In this document: one piece after another, positions 50,455 to 62,719 of the stretch
Position numbering within the stretch: position 1 is the stretch's first letter
Layout of the letters: the number at the start of each line of letters is the position of its first letter
Assembly: GCF_002846365.1 (NCBI RefSeq)
Contig: NZ_PJMW01000002.1
Coordinates: 2,108,001 to 2,172,000 of the forward strand
From: Nocardia fluminea
GTDB lineage: Bacteria > Actinomycetota > Actinomycetes > Mycobacteriales > Mycobacteriaceae
DNA: 64,000 nt
Reading direction: 5' to 3'
The notes under the pieces: model-generated
Seen by the model: the letters and a program-made list of their open reading frames with translations, nothing else
Database searches by the model: none
What the model was told of the DNA's origin: nothing
Position numbers and translations under genes: made by a program

Positions 50455-51597
50455 ATGGCCGGTGGTTTCGAGTCGGTTTCGTTTCGCGGTTCGCCCCGGC
50501 CGACCATCGGCATCGAATGGGAGATCGCGCTCGTCGACAAGGTGACGCGTGATCTGTCCAACACCGCCTCGGCGGTGTTCGACGCGGTCGGTGACCTGCG
50601 CGCCCACGACGGCACTCAGCAGGTCACCAAGGAACTGCTGCGCAACACGGTCGAATTGGTGACCGGTGTGCACGACACGGTCGGCGGCGCGGTCGAAGAC
50701 CTGCACGGCACGATGAACGCCGTGCGGCGCGCGGCCGATCCGCTCGGTGTCGACCTGTTCTGCGCGGGCACCCACCCGTTCGCGGCGTGGTCGGCCCAGC
50801 AGCTCACGCGCTCACCGCATTACGACGAACTGATCGAACGCACCCAGTGGTGGGGCAGGCAGATGCTGATCTGGGGCGTCCATGTGCATGTGGGAGTGTC
50901 GCACCGGGACAAGGTCTTTCCGATCCTGAACTCGCTGCTGCTGTCGTATCCGCATCTGCTCGCGCTGTCGGCGTCCTCGCCGATGTGGTCGGGCGACGAC
51001 ACCGGTTACGCCAGCAACCGGGCGCTGATGTTCCAGCAGTTGCCGACCGCCGGGCTGCCGTTCCAGTTCGAGAACTGGCGCCAGTTCGAGGGTTTCGTGC
51101 ACGACCAGATGAAAACCGGTGTGTTCGAACAACTCGGTGGCATGCACTGGGATATCCGGCCCGCGCCCAAGTGGGGCACCATCGAGGTGCGCGTGTGCGA
51201 CGGGCTGTCCAGCCGTGCCGAACTGGCTTCGGTGGCCGCGCTGATCCACTGCCTGATCGTCGACCTGGATCAGCGGCTCGAGAACGGCGAGGAACTGCCG
51301 ACGCTGCCGCCGTGGCATGTGCAGGAGAACAAATGGCGTGCCGCGCGCTACGGGCTCGACGCGATCGTGATCGTCGACGACGCCAGCAATGAGCGCTTGG
51401 TCACCGACGATCTGATGGATCTGCTCACCCGGCTCGAGCCGACCGCGAAGCGTCTCGGCTGCGCCGACGAGCTGGCCGCGGTGGCGGACATCCCCCGCCA
51501 CGGTGCCTCCTACCAGCGGCAACGCCGGGTCGCCGCGCAGACACAGGGCGACATGGTCGCGGTTGTCGACGCGCTGGTGCGTGAGCTGGATCAGTAG
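50455..51597 (+). CDS. Carboxylate-amine ligase, YbdK/GCS2 family
   Basis: 380 residues of the glutamate-cysteine ligase type 2 fold: PTIGIEWEIALVDKVTRDLS (ATP/Mg), LRNTVELVTGVHDTVGGAVE, GTHPFAAWSAQQLT, WGVHVHVGVSHRDKVFPILN, PAPKWGTIEVRVCDGLSSRA and the tail IPRHGASYQRQRRVAAQT. YbdK has weak gamma-glutamyl-cysteine ligase activity in E. coli; since these bacteria use mycothiol, the true reaction here is unclear. ATG 50455 gives the family start 13 bases after sodC. Confidence 0.9.
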   Translation: MAGGFESVSFRGSPRPTIGIEWEIALVDKVTRDLSNTASAVFDAVGDLRAHDGTQQVTKELLRNTVELVTGVHDTVGGAVEDLHGTMNAVRRAADPLGVDLFCAGTHPFAAWSAQQLTRSPHYDELIERTQWWGRQMLIWGVHVHVGVSHRDKVFPILNSLLLSYPHLLALSASSPMWSGDDTGYASNRALMFQQLPTAGLPFQFENWRQFEGFVHDQMKTGVFEQLGGMHWDIRPAPKWGTIEVRVCDGLSSRAELASVAALIHCLIVDLDQRLENGEELPTLPPWHVQENKWRAARYGLDAIVIVDDASNERLVTDDLMDLLTRLEPTAKRLGCADELAAVADIPRHGASYQRQRRVAAQTQGDMVAVVDALVRELDQ

Positions 51598-51647
51598 CGT
51601 TCAGCTGCACGGGGAGACAGCGTTAACCCGCCGTTTACGATGGTCGA

Positions 51648-53000
51648 ATGCTTGTCGAACATCCGCGCGCCGTTGCGGGGGGTTCCACCCTCGGTTCGCG
51701 TCTGCGTGAACCACGCACACTCGCCGTAGCCGGGGTGGCCGCAGTGCTCGCGCTGCTGGTCGGATTGCAGATCGTCGCGTCGGTCAGCGGCTTCGACGGA
51801 CCGCTGGCCAGCCTGGCTCGCGACTTCGTCGGGACGCCCAAATCGATGTCGGTGCCGTGGGCGGGGCTGGTGCTCGCGCTCGTCGGGATCTCCACGCGCC
51901 GCCGGGTGATCGCGCTGGCCGCCGCGATCGGGATCGATGCGGTGTGGGTCGCGCTGCGACTCATCGACGGCAAGCCGTTCAGCGTCGGCAACGGGCCGAC
52001 GATCGTGCTGGCCGCGCTGGCTGTCGTCGCGGCGGTGCGCTGGCGGGGCCGTGAGCGCCACGACGCGCTGAAGGCCGTCGCGCTCGGGGCGCTGCTGGTG
52101 CTGGCCACCAAGGTCGGCGATGTGTGGTTGCACCTGACTTCGGCGGTGCGGCCGACCGTGCTCGACGAGTACGCGCTGCTCGCCGATCACGCGCTCGGTG
52201 ACCCGGCGTGGGTCGTCGGGCGGGTGCTCGATGTGCTGGGGCCCGAGGTGTACGCGGTGCTGCACTGGGTCTACATCGAGTTGCCGGTGGCCGCGATCGC
52301 GGTGGCGGTGTGGCAGTTGCGCAAGGTTGTCACGACCGGGCAGTGGCCGAGCCACTATCTGGTGCGCACCTTCCTGGTCCTCGGTCTGGTCGGGCCGCTG
52401 TTCTATGTGCTGTTCCCGGTGGTCGGGCCGATGTTCGCGTTCGGGGCCGACGGGCACGGATTCCAGGTGGGCAATTTCTGGCCCACCGTGCTGCCGCCGC
52501 TCGATTCGAACCCGGCCGCTCTGACCTTCGACGAGTTCACCCCGCGCAACTGCATGCCGTCCATGCACACCGCGTGGGCGCTGTCGTTGTTCATCCACAC
52601 CCGTCGCGATGTCGACGGGTCGCGAGCCCCGGTCTGGATGCGCTGGGGCGGGGCGTTCTGGCTGGCGGCCACGGTCACCGCGACGCTGGGCTTCGGGTAT
52701 CACTACGGCGTCGATCTCGTGGCGGGCGCGGTGCTGTGCCTGACGGTCGAGTCGGCCTTGCGCGCGCCCGAGCGGGGCTGGGGCGGCTTCCGGATCCGGC
52801 TGGTCGGCTTCGGTGTGGCGGTGTTCGCGGGGCTGCTGCTGTCCTACCGGTACCTGGCGGTGCCGATGGCGGAGTATCCGGTGGCCGCGGGCGCGATCGT
52901 CATCGGGCTGCTGGCCGCGGTCGCGATCGCCTTCCACAACACCTGGTTCGCCACCGCGCCCGCACCGGCCATGGAGCGCATCGCGACGCCCGCCACCTAG
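51648..53000 (+). CDS. PAP2-superfamily polytopic membrane protein
   Basis: 450 residues with about ten or more hydrophobic segments. The C-terminal half holds phosphatase/transferase motifs of the PAP2 (inositolphosphotransferase AUR1-like) type: NCMPSMHTAWALSLFIH (catalytic His with PSMH) and GFGYHYGVDLVAGAVLC (second His and Asp). A lipid phosphatase or a phospho-alcohol transferase acting outside the membrane is likely. It sits between ybdK and the Mrp operon and its stop overlaps that of mnhG on the other strand (CTAG, 52997-53000). Substrate unknown. Confidence 0.83.
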   Translation: MLVEHPRAVAGGSTLGSRLREPRTLAVAGVAAVLALLVGLQIVASVSGFDGPLASLARDFVGTPKSMSVPWAGLVLALVGISTRRRVIALAAAIGIDAVWVALRLIDGKPFSVGNGPTIVLAALAVVAAVRWRGRERHDALKAVALGALLVLATKVGDVWLHLTSAVRPTVLDEYALLADHALGDPAWVVGRVLDVLGPEVYAVLHWVYIELPVAAIAVAVWQLRKVVTTGQWPSHYLVRTFLVLGLVGPLFYVLFPVVGPMFAFGADGHGFQVGNFWPTVLPPLDSNPAALTFDEFTPRNCMPSMHTAWALSLFIHTRRDVDGSRAPVWMRWGGAFWLAATVTATLGFGYHYGVDLVAGAVLCLTVESALRAPERGWGGFRIRLVGFGVAVFAGLLLSYRYLAVPMAEYPVAAGAIVIGLLAAVAIAFHNTWFATAPAPAMERIATPAT

Positions 53001-53299
53001 AACAACCCGTCGCGGTCGCGCTGTTCGCGGTAGGCGGTGCGGCCGAGGAGATGGGCGACGACCGGTGCGGTGATGATCGTGAACAGGCCGGTGAGCACCA
53101 GCATCCAGACGTTGACGTCGTCGCGGATGTCGATGCCGGTGCCGACGAGGACCAGGATGAGGCCGACCACCTGCGGTTTGGTGGCCGCGTGCATCCGCGT
53201 GAGGGTGTCGGGAAAGCGGACGATGCCGATCGACGCCGTGAACGCGAGTGCGCAGCCGGTGAGGATCAGCACCGCCGACACCCATTCCCACGGGCTCAT
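52997..53299 (-). CDS. mnhG: Mrp Na+/H+ antiporter subunit G
   Basis: 100 residues, three helices. Family segments: VSAVLILTGCALAFTASIGI, VRFPDTLTRMHAATKPQVVG and VWMLVLTGLFTIITAPVVAH. Last gene of the six-gene Mrp operon, with its ATG overlapping the mnhF stop by 4 bases. Converges on the PAP2 gene; the two TAG stops share a CTAG. Confidence 0.93.
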   Translation of the reverse strand: MSPWEWVSAVLILTGCALAFTASIGIVRFPDTLTRMHAATKPQVVGLILVLVGTGIDIRDDVNVWMLVLTGLFTIITAPVVAHLLGRTAYREQRDRDGLF

Positions 53300-53556
53300 C
53301 GGTCGTCCCTGACCCGGAAGCGGGTGACCGCGGCCGACCCGAGGAAACCGACCAGCGCGAGCGCGACGATCGCGGGGATCACCGTGGTGTCGTCGCTGTA
53401 GGCGGCCCACACCGCCAGCCCGGACGCGGCGATGGCCATCAGCGAATCGATGCCGACGACGCGATCGAGGGTGCTCGGCCCGGCGAGCACTCGGTAGCTG
53501 GTGATCACCGCGGCGGCCGTGAGCAGGACCGCGGCGATGACGGCGACGACCGTCAT
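53296..53556 (-). CDS. mnhF: Mrp Na+/H+ antiporter subunit F
   Basis: 86 residues with three helices: VIAAVLLTAAAVITSYRVL, then GPSTLDRVVGIDSLMAIAAS (conserved GP-xxDRxxxxD of MnhF/MrpF) and ATVALALVGFLGSAA-like third helix. Overlaps mnhE and mnhG by 4 bases on each side. Confidence 0.93.
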   Translation of the reverse strand: MTVVAVIAAVLLTAAAVITSYRVLAGPSTLDRVVGIDSLMAIAASGLAVWAAYSDDTTVIPAIVALALVGFLGSAAVTRFRVRDDR

Positions 53557-54107
53557 GGTTGCACCTCCGGTGGTGTTTCGACGCGGCGGCGTTCGCTCGG
53601 TCGTTCAAAGGCATTGATCATCAGGTGCTCCAGGCGCCGGGTGGTGCGGTAGAACTCCGCGACCGCCTCGTCGCTGCCCACATCGAGCACGTGGACATAG
53701 ACCACACAGCGCGCGCGGTCGAGTTCGAGGACCATGGTGCCGGGGATCAGGTTGAGCAGGTCGGTACACATCACCAGCACCAGATCGGACTGGATGCTCA
53801 GGTGCACGCGCAGCACGCCCGAGACCGGCGGGCCGCTGGGCCGGATCGCGAACCACGCCACCTGCAAGCTCGATTCGAGCGCGTAATAGGTTCCGACAGC
53901 GACCAATTCGAGAAAGGACAGCGGATGGAAGCGCCCCGCCACGGGAACCAACGGGAGGGGCAGGGCGACGACCACGATCAGCGCGACGATGGCCCCGGCG
54001 AGTACGTTGGCCAGGCTCAGATCGCCCCAGAGCGCCACCCAGACCGCGGTGAGCCAGCTCAGCACGGCGACGCGGAGGACGTTGTCGCGGTTCACGAATC
54101 GGCTCAT
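53553..54107 (-). CDS. mnhE: Mrp Na+/H+ antiporter subunit E
   Basis: 184 residues. Two to three helices near 12-54 (LRVAVLSWLTAVWVALWGDL, VALIVVVALPLPLVPVAGRF) and a cytosolic C-terminal part with the family motif TDLLNLIPGTMVLELDRARC, YVHVLDVG. The open frame is longer upstream, but this ATG overlaps the mnhD stop by 4 bases and gives the normal MnhE length. Confidence 0.92.
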   Translation of the reverse strand: MSRFVNRDNVLRVAVLSWLTAVWVALWGDLSLANVLAGAIVALIVVVALPLPLVPVAGRFHPLSFLELVAVGTYYALESSLQVAWFAIRPSGPPVSGVLRVHLSIQSDLVLVMCTDLLNLIPGTMVLELDRARCVVYVHVLDVGSDEAVAEFYRTTRRLEHLMINAFERPSERRRVETPPEVQP

Positions 54108-55699
54108 CGCAGCACCGGGCCGAGGACCGAGTCGATGTAGACCGACGGGTCGTTCAGATCGTCGGCCGCGCGTTCGGCGATACCGAGAACCGGGCCGGCG
54201 AACACCGTGAGCGCCAGTCCCGCGCAGACGAGACCGACGGTGGCCAGCACCATCAGTCCCGGCATCTTGCCGGGATCGGTGCGGTCCTCGTAGTGCACAT
54301 CGGTCGAATCCTCCACCAGTGTCGGCAGATTCGCGGCCGTGAGATGACCTTCCGGCGCCTCTTCGCGAGGTCGCCAGAACGCCTTGCTCCAGACCCGCGC
54401 CACCGCGTACAGCGTGAGCAGGCTCGTGATCACCGAACCCGCGACCAGCACCCACGCCAGCACGCTGCCCTCGGCGGCGCCGGCCTCCAGGAGTGCGACC
54501 TTGCCGATGAACCCCGAGAAGGGCGGAATGCCACCGAGATTCAGGGCGGGAACCAGGAACAGCACAGCCAGCAGTGGACTGGCTGTGGCGAGTCCGCCGA
54601 TCCGGCGCAACGAGACCGATCCGGCCTGGCGCTCGATCAGTCCCACCGCGAGGAACAGCGCGGTCTGCACCAGGATGTGGTGGGCCACGTAGAACACCGC
54701 GCCGGTGAGCCCCGCGGTGGTGGCGAGGCCGATCCCGAACACCATGTAGCCGATGTGGCTGACCAGTGTGAACGAGAGCAGACGCCGGATATCGGTCTGC
54801 GCGATGGCGCCGAGGATACCGACGATCATCGTCGCCAGTCCGCACACCAGCAGGATGTCGTCGAAGGCGCCGTCGGGGAACCAGAGCGTGTGGGTGCGGA
54901 TGATCGCGTACACACCGACCTTGGTGAGCAGGCCCGCGAACACCGCGGTGACCGGTGCCGGCGCGGTGGGGTAGGAGTCGGGCAGCCAGCTCGACAGCGG
55001 GAACACCGCCGCCTTGATCCCGAACGCGACCAGCAGTACCGCGTAGCAGGCGGTGCGCACGCCACTGGGCGTCGCTTCCAGGCGCACGGCCAGTTGCGCG
55101 AGATTCAGGGTGCCCGTCGCCGCGTAGGTGAGGCCGATGCCGATCAGGAAGATCAGCGAGGACACCATCGACACCATCACATAGGCGATGCCGGTGCGGA
55201 TCCGTTCCTCGGTGGCGCCCACGGTGAGCAGCACGAACGAGGCGACGAGCAGGACCTCGAAGCCGACGAACAGGTTGAACAGGTCACCGGCCAGGAAGGC
55301 GGTCGACACGCCCGCGGTCAGGATCAGATAGGTGGGCCGGTAGATCGAGGTCGGCTGGTGTTCGTCACCGTCGGAGATGTTCTGTCCCGCACCGTAGATC
55401 GACACCACGAGCAGGACGAAGGCCGAGACCAGCAGCATGGCGGCGCTGAGCCGATCGACCACCAGCGTGATGCCGATGGGGGTCGGCCAGCCGCCCACCT
55501 GCACGGCCGTGGTGCCGTCGCGGTCGGCGAGATACAGCAGCAGCCCGCTGATCACCAGCACCACCGACAGCACCGTCAGCGTGATCATCGCCTGGAGCCG
55601 TGGCCGGCGGCCGAACACCAGCGTCGCCGCGGCACCGAGCAGCGGAACCAGCACGGGCAGTGCGGCGATGGTGGGCAACAGTCCAGGCGACAAGGTCAC
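54104..55699 (-). CDS. mnhD: Mrp Na+/H+ antiporter subunit D
   Basis: 531 residues, 14 helices, related to the proton-pumping NuoM/N subunits. Conserved membrane-embedded Glu and Lys residues appear in NLFVGFEVLLVASFVLL and AFGIKAAVFPLSSWLPDSYP; QTDIRRLLSFTLVSHIGYMV is the typical helix 8 region and GGIPPFSGFIGKVALLEAG helix 11. Start GTG 55699 overlaps the mnhC stop as GTGA. Part of the ion-translocating core with MnhA. Confidence 0.94.
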   Translation of the reverse strand: MTLSPGLLPTIAALPVLVPLLGAAATLVFGRRPRLQAMITLTVLSVVLVISGLLLYLADRDGTTAVQVGGWPTPIGITLVVDRLSAAMLLVSAFVLLVVSIYGAGQNISDGDEHQPTSIYRPTYLILTAGVSTAFLAGDLFNLFVGFEVLLVASFVLLTVGATEERIRTGIAYVMVSMVSSLIFLIGIGLTYAATGTLNLAQLAVRLEATPSGVRTACYAVLLVAFGIKAAVFPLSSWLPDSYPTAPAPVTAVFAGLLTKVGVYAIIRTHTLWFPDGAFDDILLVCGLATMIVGILGAIAQTDIRRLLSFTLVSHIGYMVFGIGLATTAGLTGAVFYVAHHILVQTALFLAVGLIERQAGSVSLRRIGGLATASPLLAVLFLVPALNLGGIPPFSGFIGKVALLEAGAAEGSVLAWVLVAGSVITSLLTLYAVARVWSKAFWRPREEAPEGHLTAANLPTLVEDSTDVHYEDRTDPGKMPGLMVLATVGLVCAGLALTVFAGPVLGIAERAADDLNDPSVYIDSVLGPVLR

Positions 55700-56075
55700 T
55701 GTTCGGGATCCTCCCGTTCGCGTCGGGCGGCGACCTGGGCGTCCTCGGGGTCGTTGGTCACGTCTTCGGTGGTGGTCAGCATGTAGGCGCGATAGGCCAG
55801 CGCGAGGACGAAAGCCGCCACGCCCATGGTGATCACGATCGCGGTGAGCACCATCGCCTGCGCCAGCGGGTCGGCCATGCCGTCGGGAGAGGTGTCGGCG
55901 CTGCCGAGGATCGGTGGCTCCCCGTCCGGGCCGCCCATCGTGAGGATGAGCAGATTCACCGCGTTGCCGAGCAGGATGATCCCCAGCAGCATCTTCGACA
56001 CCACCCGCTCGAGCAGCAGGTAGACGCCGCACGCGGTGAGCACACCGATGGTGATCAGGAGAGCGAGGTCGGCAC

Positions 56076-56079
<4 letters not shown>
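55696..56079 (-). CDS. mnhC: Mrp Na+/H+ antiporter subunit C
   Basis: 127 residues, three helices, NuoK-like: LALLITIGVLTACGVYLLLE, VSKMLLGIILLGNAVNLLIL and PLAQAMVLTAIVITMGVAAF, with the usual DPLAQA-LTAIVI pattern. The acidic C-terminal tail (DVTNDPEDAQVAARREREDP) is cytosolic. 4-base overlaps with mnhA and mnhD. Confidence 0.94.
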
Positions 56080-58865
<2,786 letters not shown>

Positions 58866-58979
58866 CTCCCCCTCCGTCGGGTAGGTAGCGGTCGAGTAGC
58901 GCGCCCCGATCCTACGGGCGCGGACGGGAGGTTCGTCGGCACCGAGGTTGTCGCGTCGGCCATGTCGCGACGGGTGCGG

Positions 58980-60257
58980 CTATGGCTTGACCGTCGGAGC
59001 CGGTGTGCCGGGCCGTATCCGGTACAGCAGCAGCAGGGAGGCCGCGGCGCCGATCGTGATGGCGAGCGCGGCGCGGCCCGCCGTGGCCTCGGCCATCGGG
59101 TGCGGGCCGGTCTCCCAATTCCGCAGGCGGGTGGGTATCGCCCACAGGATCGACGGCAGGTACAGCGCGCCTAGTCCGAGGACGGCACTGGGCCAATAGC
59201 TGATCCGGATCGAACCGAAGGCGTATCCGGCGACACCGGCCAGCGCCACCGTGCCGGCCGTCCAGGCGAACGACCACGGCAGGCGTTCGGCGATGGTGGC
59301 GAACGCGCCGAGGGCGGCGGCGCCGAACAGCACCGCCCACGGCGTGGCCCACCGCCGACCCGTCAGGATGCCCATCGTCCCCGCGACCAGGACGAGCACG
59401 AGGTACCAGCCCATCTGCTCGGCGTCGATCAGCGAGTCGGCGGCGGCGGCCAGACTCACCGCGAGCAGCACACCCGTGCCATCGCGGCCGGGCAGCAGCA
59501 GCGCCGCGACGAACGCGGCGACGATCGTGAGCCCGACCGCCAGCGCGATGTGCCAGGCATTTCCGCGCTGCCCGTCGACCGCGCGCTGAAGTCGTTCCGT
59601 CGCGAGCAGTACCGACAGCGCCAGTACCGTCACCGAGACGATCGGGACGATCGGGACGTCGGCGACCAGCGGCGGCACGATGGGCGACCGGATGCTTCGC
59701 CGGTACCGGACGGTGTTGAGCGCGAGCAAGACGACAGCGACGATGATCAGCGCGGACGGGCTGTGCACAGCCCGGTCCGTCGTCGACAGCATGTTCGAGG
59801 TGACCAGCGCGATCACTTCGCCGTACACGAACACCGTCACCGAACCGAGGGCGAAGCCGAGACCGGCCCAGCGCAGCTGTAGCGAGCACAGGCACAGGAC
59901 ACCGAAGATCACGCCGCCGACGAGCGCGTTCACGTAGTTCTGGGTGGTGAGCACCTCGGCCGAAGTCATGGCGTGGCCGACGAAGTAGTTGATCCCCAGG
60001 ATCGCGGCGCCACCGGCGGCGATGAGCCAGACGAGTCCCGGCCGGTTGGCCGGCCGGATCAGCACGGCCACGACGACGGCGACGATCAGCCCGAGCGTCG
60101 TCGCCCTCGGCACACTGTTGGCCATGCTGGCGACCTGGTACGGCGTGTCGACCGTAATGCTGGTCCGGGAGGTGAACGGCACGAACAGCGCCATGCCCGC
60201 GACCGCGGCGCCCGCGAACGCCGTGACCGCATCCACACCATCCCCGACTTTGGGCAC
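58980..60257 (-). CDS. Polytopic membrane protein, function unknown
   Basis: About 425 residues from GTG 60257. It is almost entirely hydrophobic: about 12-14 helices, beginning AFAGAAVAGMALFVPF, with LVVVVAVLI-like, NALVGGVIFGVLCLCSLQ and SALIIVAVVLLALNTVRYRR segments, ending SLLLLYRIRPGTPAPTVKP. No Trp/His motif of a known transporter or enzyme was recognised. The frame is open to 60428, but that would overlap the upstream ATPase gene, and a -10-like TATCGT lies before this GTG. It lies between the ATPase and the Mrp operon, in the same direction as both. Confidence 0.75.
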   Translation of the reverse strand: MPKVGDGVDAVTAFAGAAVAGMALFVPFTSRTSITVDTPYQVASMANSVPRATTLGLIVAVVVAVLIRPANRPGLVWLIAAGGAAILGINYFVGHAMTSAEVLTTQNYVNALVGGVIFGVLCLCSLQLRWAGLGFALGSVTVFVYGEVIALVTSNMLSTTDRAVHSPSALIIVAVVLLALNTVRYRRSIRSPIVPPLVADVPIVPIVSVTVLALSVLLATERLQRAVDGQRGNAWHIALAVGLTIVAAFVAALLLPGRDGTGVLLAVSLAAAADSLIDAEQMGWYLVLVLVAGTMGILTGRRWATPWAVLFGAAALGAFATIAERLPWSFAWTAGTVALAGVAGYAFGSIRISYWPSAVLGLGALYLPSILWAIPTRLRNWETGPHPMAEATAGRAALAITIGAAASLLLLYRIRPGTPAPTVKP

Positions 60258-60324
60258 AGCTCGACGATACTCGCTGAAAACCCCGTCTAGCTGGGAAGTC
60301 GCCGACGACGCGGGGTAGGCGCGG

Positions 60325-62559
60325 TCAGGTCCTGCTTTCGGCGTAGCGGCGCAACGACTCGACCTGAGCGGGATCGAGCGAGGGCCGGACGGCGCCGCGC
60401 GCGTGGGCCACGTCCTCGGCCGTGACATCGGCGGCGGCCATATCGCGGCGCAGTGCCGAGAGCGCGGCCTCGCGGAGCAGGGCGGCGCAGTCGGCCGCCG
60501 AGTACCCGTCGAGATCCTCGGCCAGCGCGGCCAGGTCGACGTCCTCGGCCAGCGGTACCGACCGGCCCGCCGTGCGCAGGATCGCGAGCCGGGCCGGGCC
60601 GTCCGGCGGCGGGACGAACACCAGGCGGTCGAGCCGGCCCGGCCGCAGCAGCGCGGGGTCGATCAATTCGGGACGGTTGGTCGCGCCGACCACCACCACA
60701 TCGCGCAGGGGTTCGACCCCGTCGAGTTCGGTGAGCAGCGCGGCGACCACCCGGTCCGAGACCCCCGAGTCGCTGCTCTGGCCGCGGCGGGGGGCGAGCG
60801 CGTCGACCTCGTCGAGGAAGATCAGCGAGGGTGCCGAGTCGCGGGCGCGCTGGAACAGTTCGCGCACCGCGCGTTCGGAGGAGCCGACCCACTTGTCCAT
60901 CAGCTCAGCGCCTTTCACGGCGTGCACGCTGAGTTGGCCGGTGCCGGCCAGCGCCCGCACCAGGAAGGTCTTGCCGCAGCCGGGTGGCCCGTAGAGCAGG
61001 ACCCCGCGCGGCGGTTCGATGCCGAGGCGGGCGAACGAATCGGGGTGACGCAGCGGCCACAGCACCGTTTCGGTGAGTGCCTGTTTGGTTTCCACCATGT
61101 CGCCAACGTCGTCGAGGTGCAGCGAGCCGATCGCCAATTCCTCTGTGCCCGAACGGGACAGCGGACGGATCACGTCGAGCGCGCCGATCAGGTCGTCCTG
61201 GACGAGTTCGGGTTCGGTGTGCTCGCGGCTGGCGCGGCCCGCCGCGCGCACGGCCGCTTCCCGGCACAGCGCGGTCAGATCGGCGACCACGAAACCCGGT
61301 GTGCGCGAAGCGATCACATCGAGATCGAGTTTCCCCGCGGGCACCTTGCGCAGCAGCTGTTCCAGCAGCGCCCGCCGGATCGCCGCGGTGGGCAGTGGCA
61401 ACGCCAGTTCGCGATCACACAGGTCCGGGGCACGCAGCCGCGAATCCACCTGTGTGGGATGGGCGGTGGTGGCCAGCATGGCGACGCACGGGGCGCGCAC
61501 CGCGGCCCGCAACTGGTCGAGAATGAGGGTGGCGACAGGCTCGGCGTCGGCGGGCAGCAGGGCGTCGATATCGGTGATCAGCAGCAAGCCGCCCCGCCCG
61601 GTGGCGACATCGGCCACCGCCTCGGCGACCGCACGCAGCCGGGTGCCGCTCTCGGTGGCGCCGACACCCGGTCCGTCGAGCTCGACGATACGACGCGGTG
61701 CGGCAACAGCTTTCGCGAAGGTGGCCTTGCCGACCCCGGCGGGTCCGGTGATGAGGACACCGAGATGCGCCGGTGCGCCCAGCGTCTTGAGCAACTCGGG
61801 TTCGTCGAGTGCCAAGCTCAGCCATTCGGCCAGCTTGGCCGCCTGACTCTGCACTCCCGCCAGATCCTCGACCTGGATCGGCCCGCTGCCCGAACTCACT
61901 TTCACAGCGGCAGAGCCCGACTGATCCGGTTCCGGGAACCACTGCTGCCCCGACGACGACCGCATGTCGCCGTCACGTTCCACCGTGTGCTGGATCGCCG
62001 CGGCGCCCGCCCCCCAGCCGACGGCCGAATTCGGTTGCACGCTCACCGGTCCCGGCATGGGATCGATCGCGGTCACGGTGAGCAGTTCGGTGGTCCAGGC
62101 GATCCCGAAGGCACGCGAGAGCGCCTGGGTGGCCGCCGAGGAACTGATGTCGGGTCCGAGATCGCGCGGCAGCAGCGACACCGTGTCACCGACGGTCACC
62201 ACCTTGCCGAGCAGCGCCTGGCGCAGGGTGGCCGCCGGAACACTCGCCATCGCGTGCGCCGAGCCGCTCAGTGAGATCTGCCTGGCGCCGAAGACGGTCA
62301 CCGGCGCCACGGTCACCGCCGCGTTCTCCCGCAGCCCCACATTCGACAGCGTCACGTCATCGAGCAGCGCCACCCCCGGCGGACTGTCCACGGGTGCCTT
62401 CGCCACCACGGCCGCGGTCCTGCGCGCGCCGATCAGCGCGATGCCGTCCCATTCGCGCAGGCCGAGCGCGGTGAGCGTCTCGGGGTGCAGGCGCACCACC
62501 CCGCGACGGGCGTCGGCCGCTGAGGGGTTGAGCCGGGCGGTGAGCGAAAGTTCAGCCAC
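60325..62559 (-). CDS. CDC48/p97-like double AAA+ ATPase (Rv0435c-like)
   Basis: 744 residues. N-terminal Cdc48-type double-psi barrel (about 3-90: ELSLTARLNPSAADARRGVV, DGIALIGARRTAAVV), then two AAA+ modules. D1 (about 230-460): Walker A GPAGVGKATF (272-281), but Walker B LLITDIDALL has Ile in place of the catalytic Glu, and the arginine-finger region is altered (RLRAPDLCDRE). D2 (about 480-740): GPPGCGKTF (524-532), LIFLDEVDAL (Asp583-Glu584), NRPELIDPALLRPGRLDR all canonical. So D2 should hydrolyse ATP and D1 probably only binds it. Likely a protein-remodelling motor; partners unknown. Corresponds to M. tuberculosis Rv0435c. Confidence 0.9.
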   Translation of the reverse strand: MAELSLTARLNPSAADARRGVVRLHPETLTALGLREWDGIALIGARRTAAVVAKAPVDSPPGVALLDDVTLSNVGLRENAAVTVAPVTVFGARQISLSGSAHAMASVPAATLRQALLGKVVTVGDTVSLLPRDLGPDISSSAATQALSRAFGIAWTTELLTVTAIDPMPGPVSVQPNSAVGWGAGAAAIQHTVERDGDMRSSSGQQWFPEPDQSGSAAVKVSSGSGPIQVEDLAGVQSQAAKLAEWLSLALDEPELLKTLGAPAHLGVLITGPAGVGKATFAKAVAAPRRIVELDGPGVGATESGTRLRAVAEAVADVATGRGGLLLITDIDALLPADAEPVATLILDQLRAAVRAPCVAMLATTAHPTQVDSRLRAPDLCDRELALPLPTAAIRRALLEQLLRKVPAGKLDLDVIASRTPGFVVADLTALCREAAVRAAGRASREHTEPELVQDDLIGALDVIRPLSRSGTEELAIGSLHLDDVGDMVETKQALTETVLWPLRHPDSFARLGIEPPRGVLLYGPPGCGKTFLVRALAGTGQLSVHAVKGAELMDKWVGSSERAVRELFQRARDSAPSLIFLDEVDALAPRRGQSSDSGVSDRVVAALLTELDGVEPLRDVVVVGATNRPELIDPALLRPGRLDRLVFVPPPDGPARLAILRTAGRSVPLAEDVDLAALAEDLDGYSAADCAALLREAALSALRRDMAAADVTAEDVAHARGAVRPSLDPAQVESLRRYAESRT

Positions 62560-62719
62560 CGCCCCATTCTGCCCTTCGCGGCGCGATCAGGAATCGATAG
62601 GCCGAACGCAAGGTCAGACGGCCATTCTGACTGACATGACGAACTATCGCCGCCAGTCGGTACGCTGCACCGGACGCGCCGGAGGTGCCGGCGCCGCGAT
62701 CTACCGGGGAAAGCAGCAG

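Noticed and set aside
54293..55786. Plus-strand open frame of 497 codons
   Set aside because: Antisense to mnhD, His/Arg/Gln-rich with no domain.
60258..60428. N-terminal extension of the membrane protein frame
   Set aside because: Overlaps the upstream ATPase gene by about 100 bases and has no membrane-protein character.
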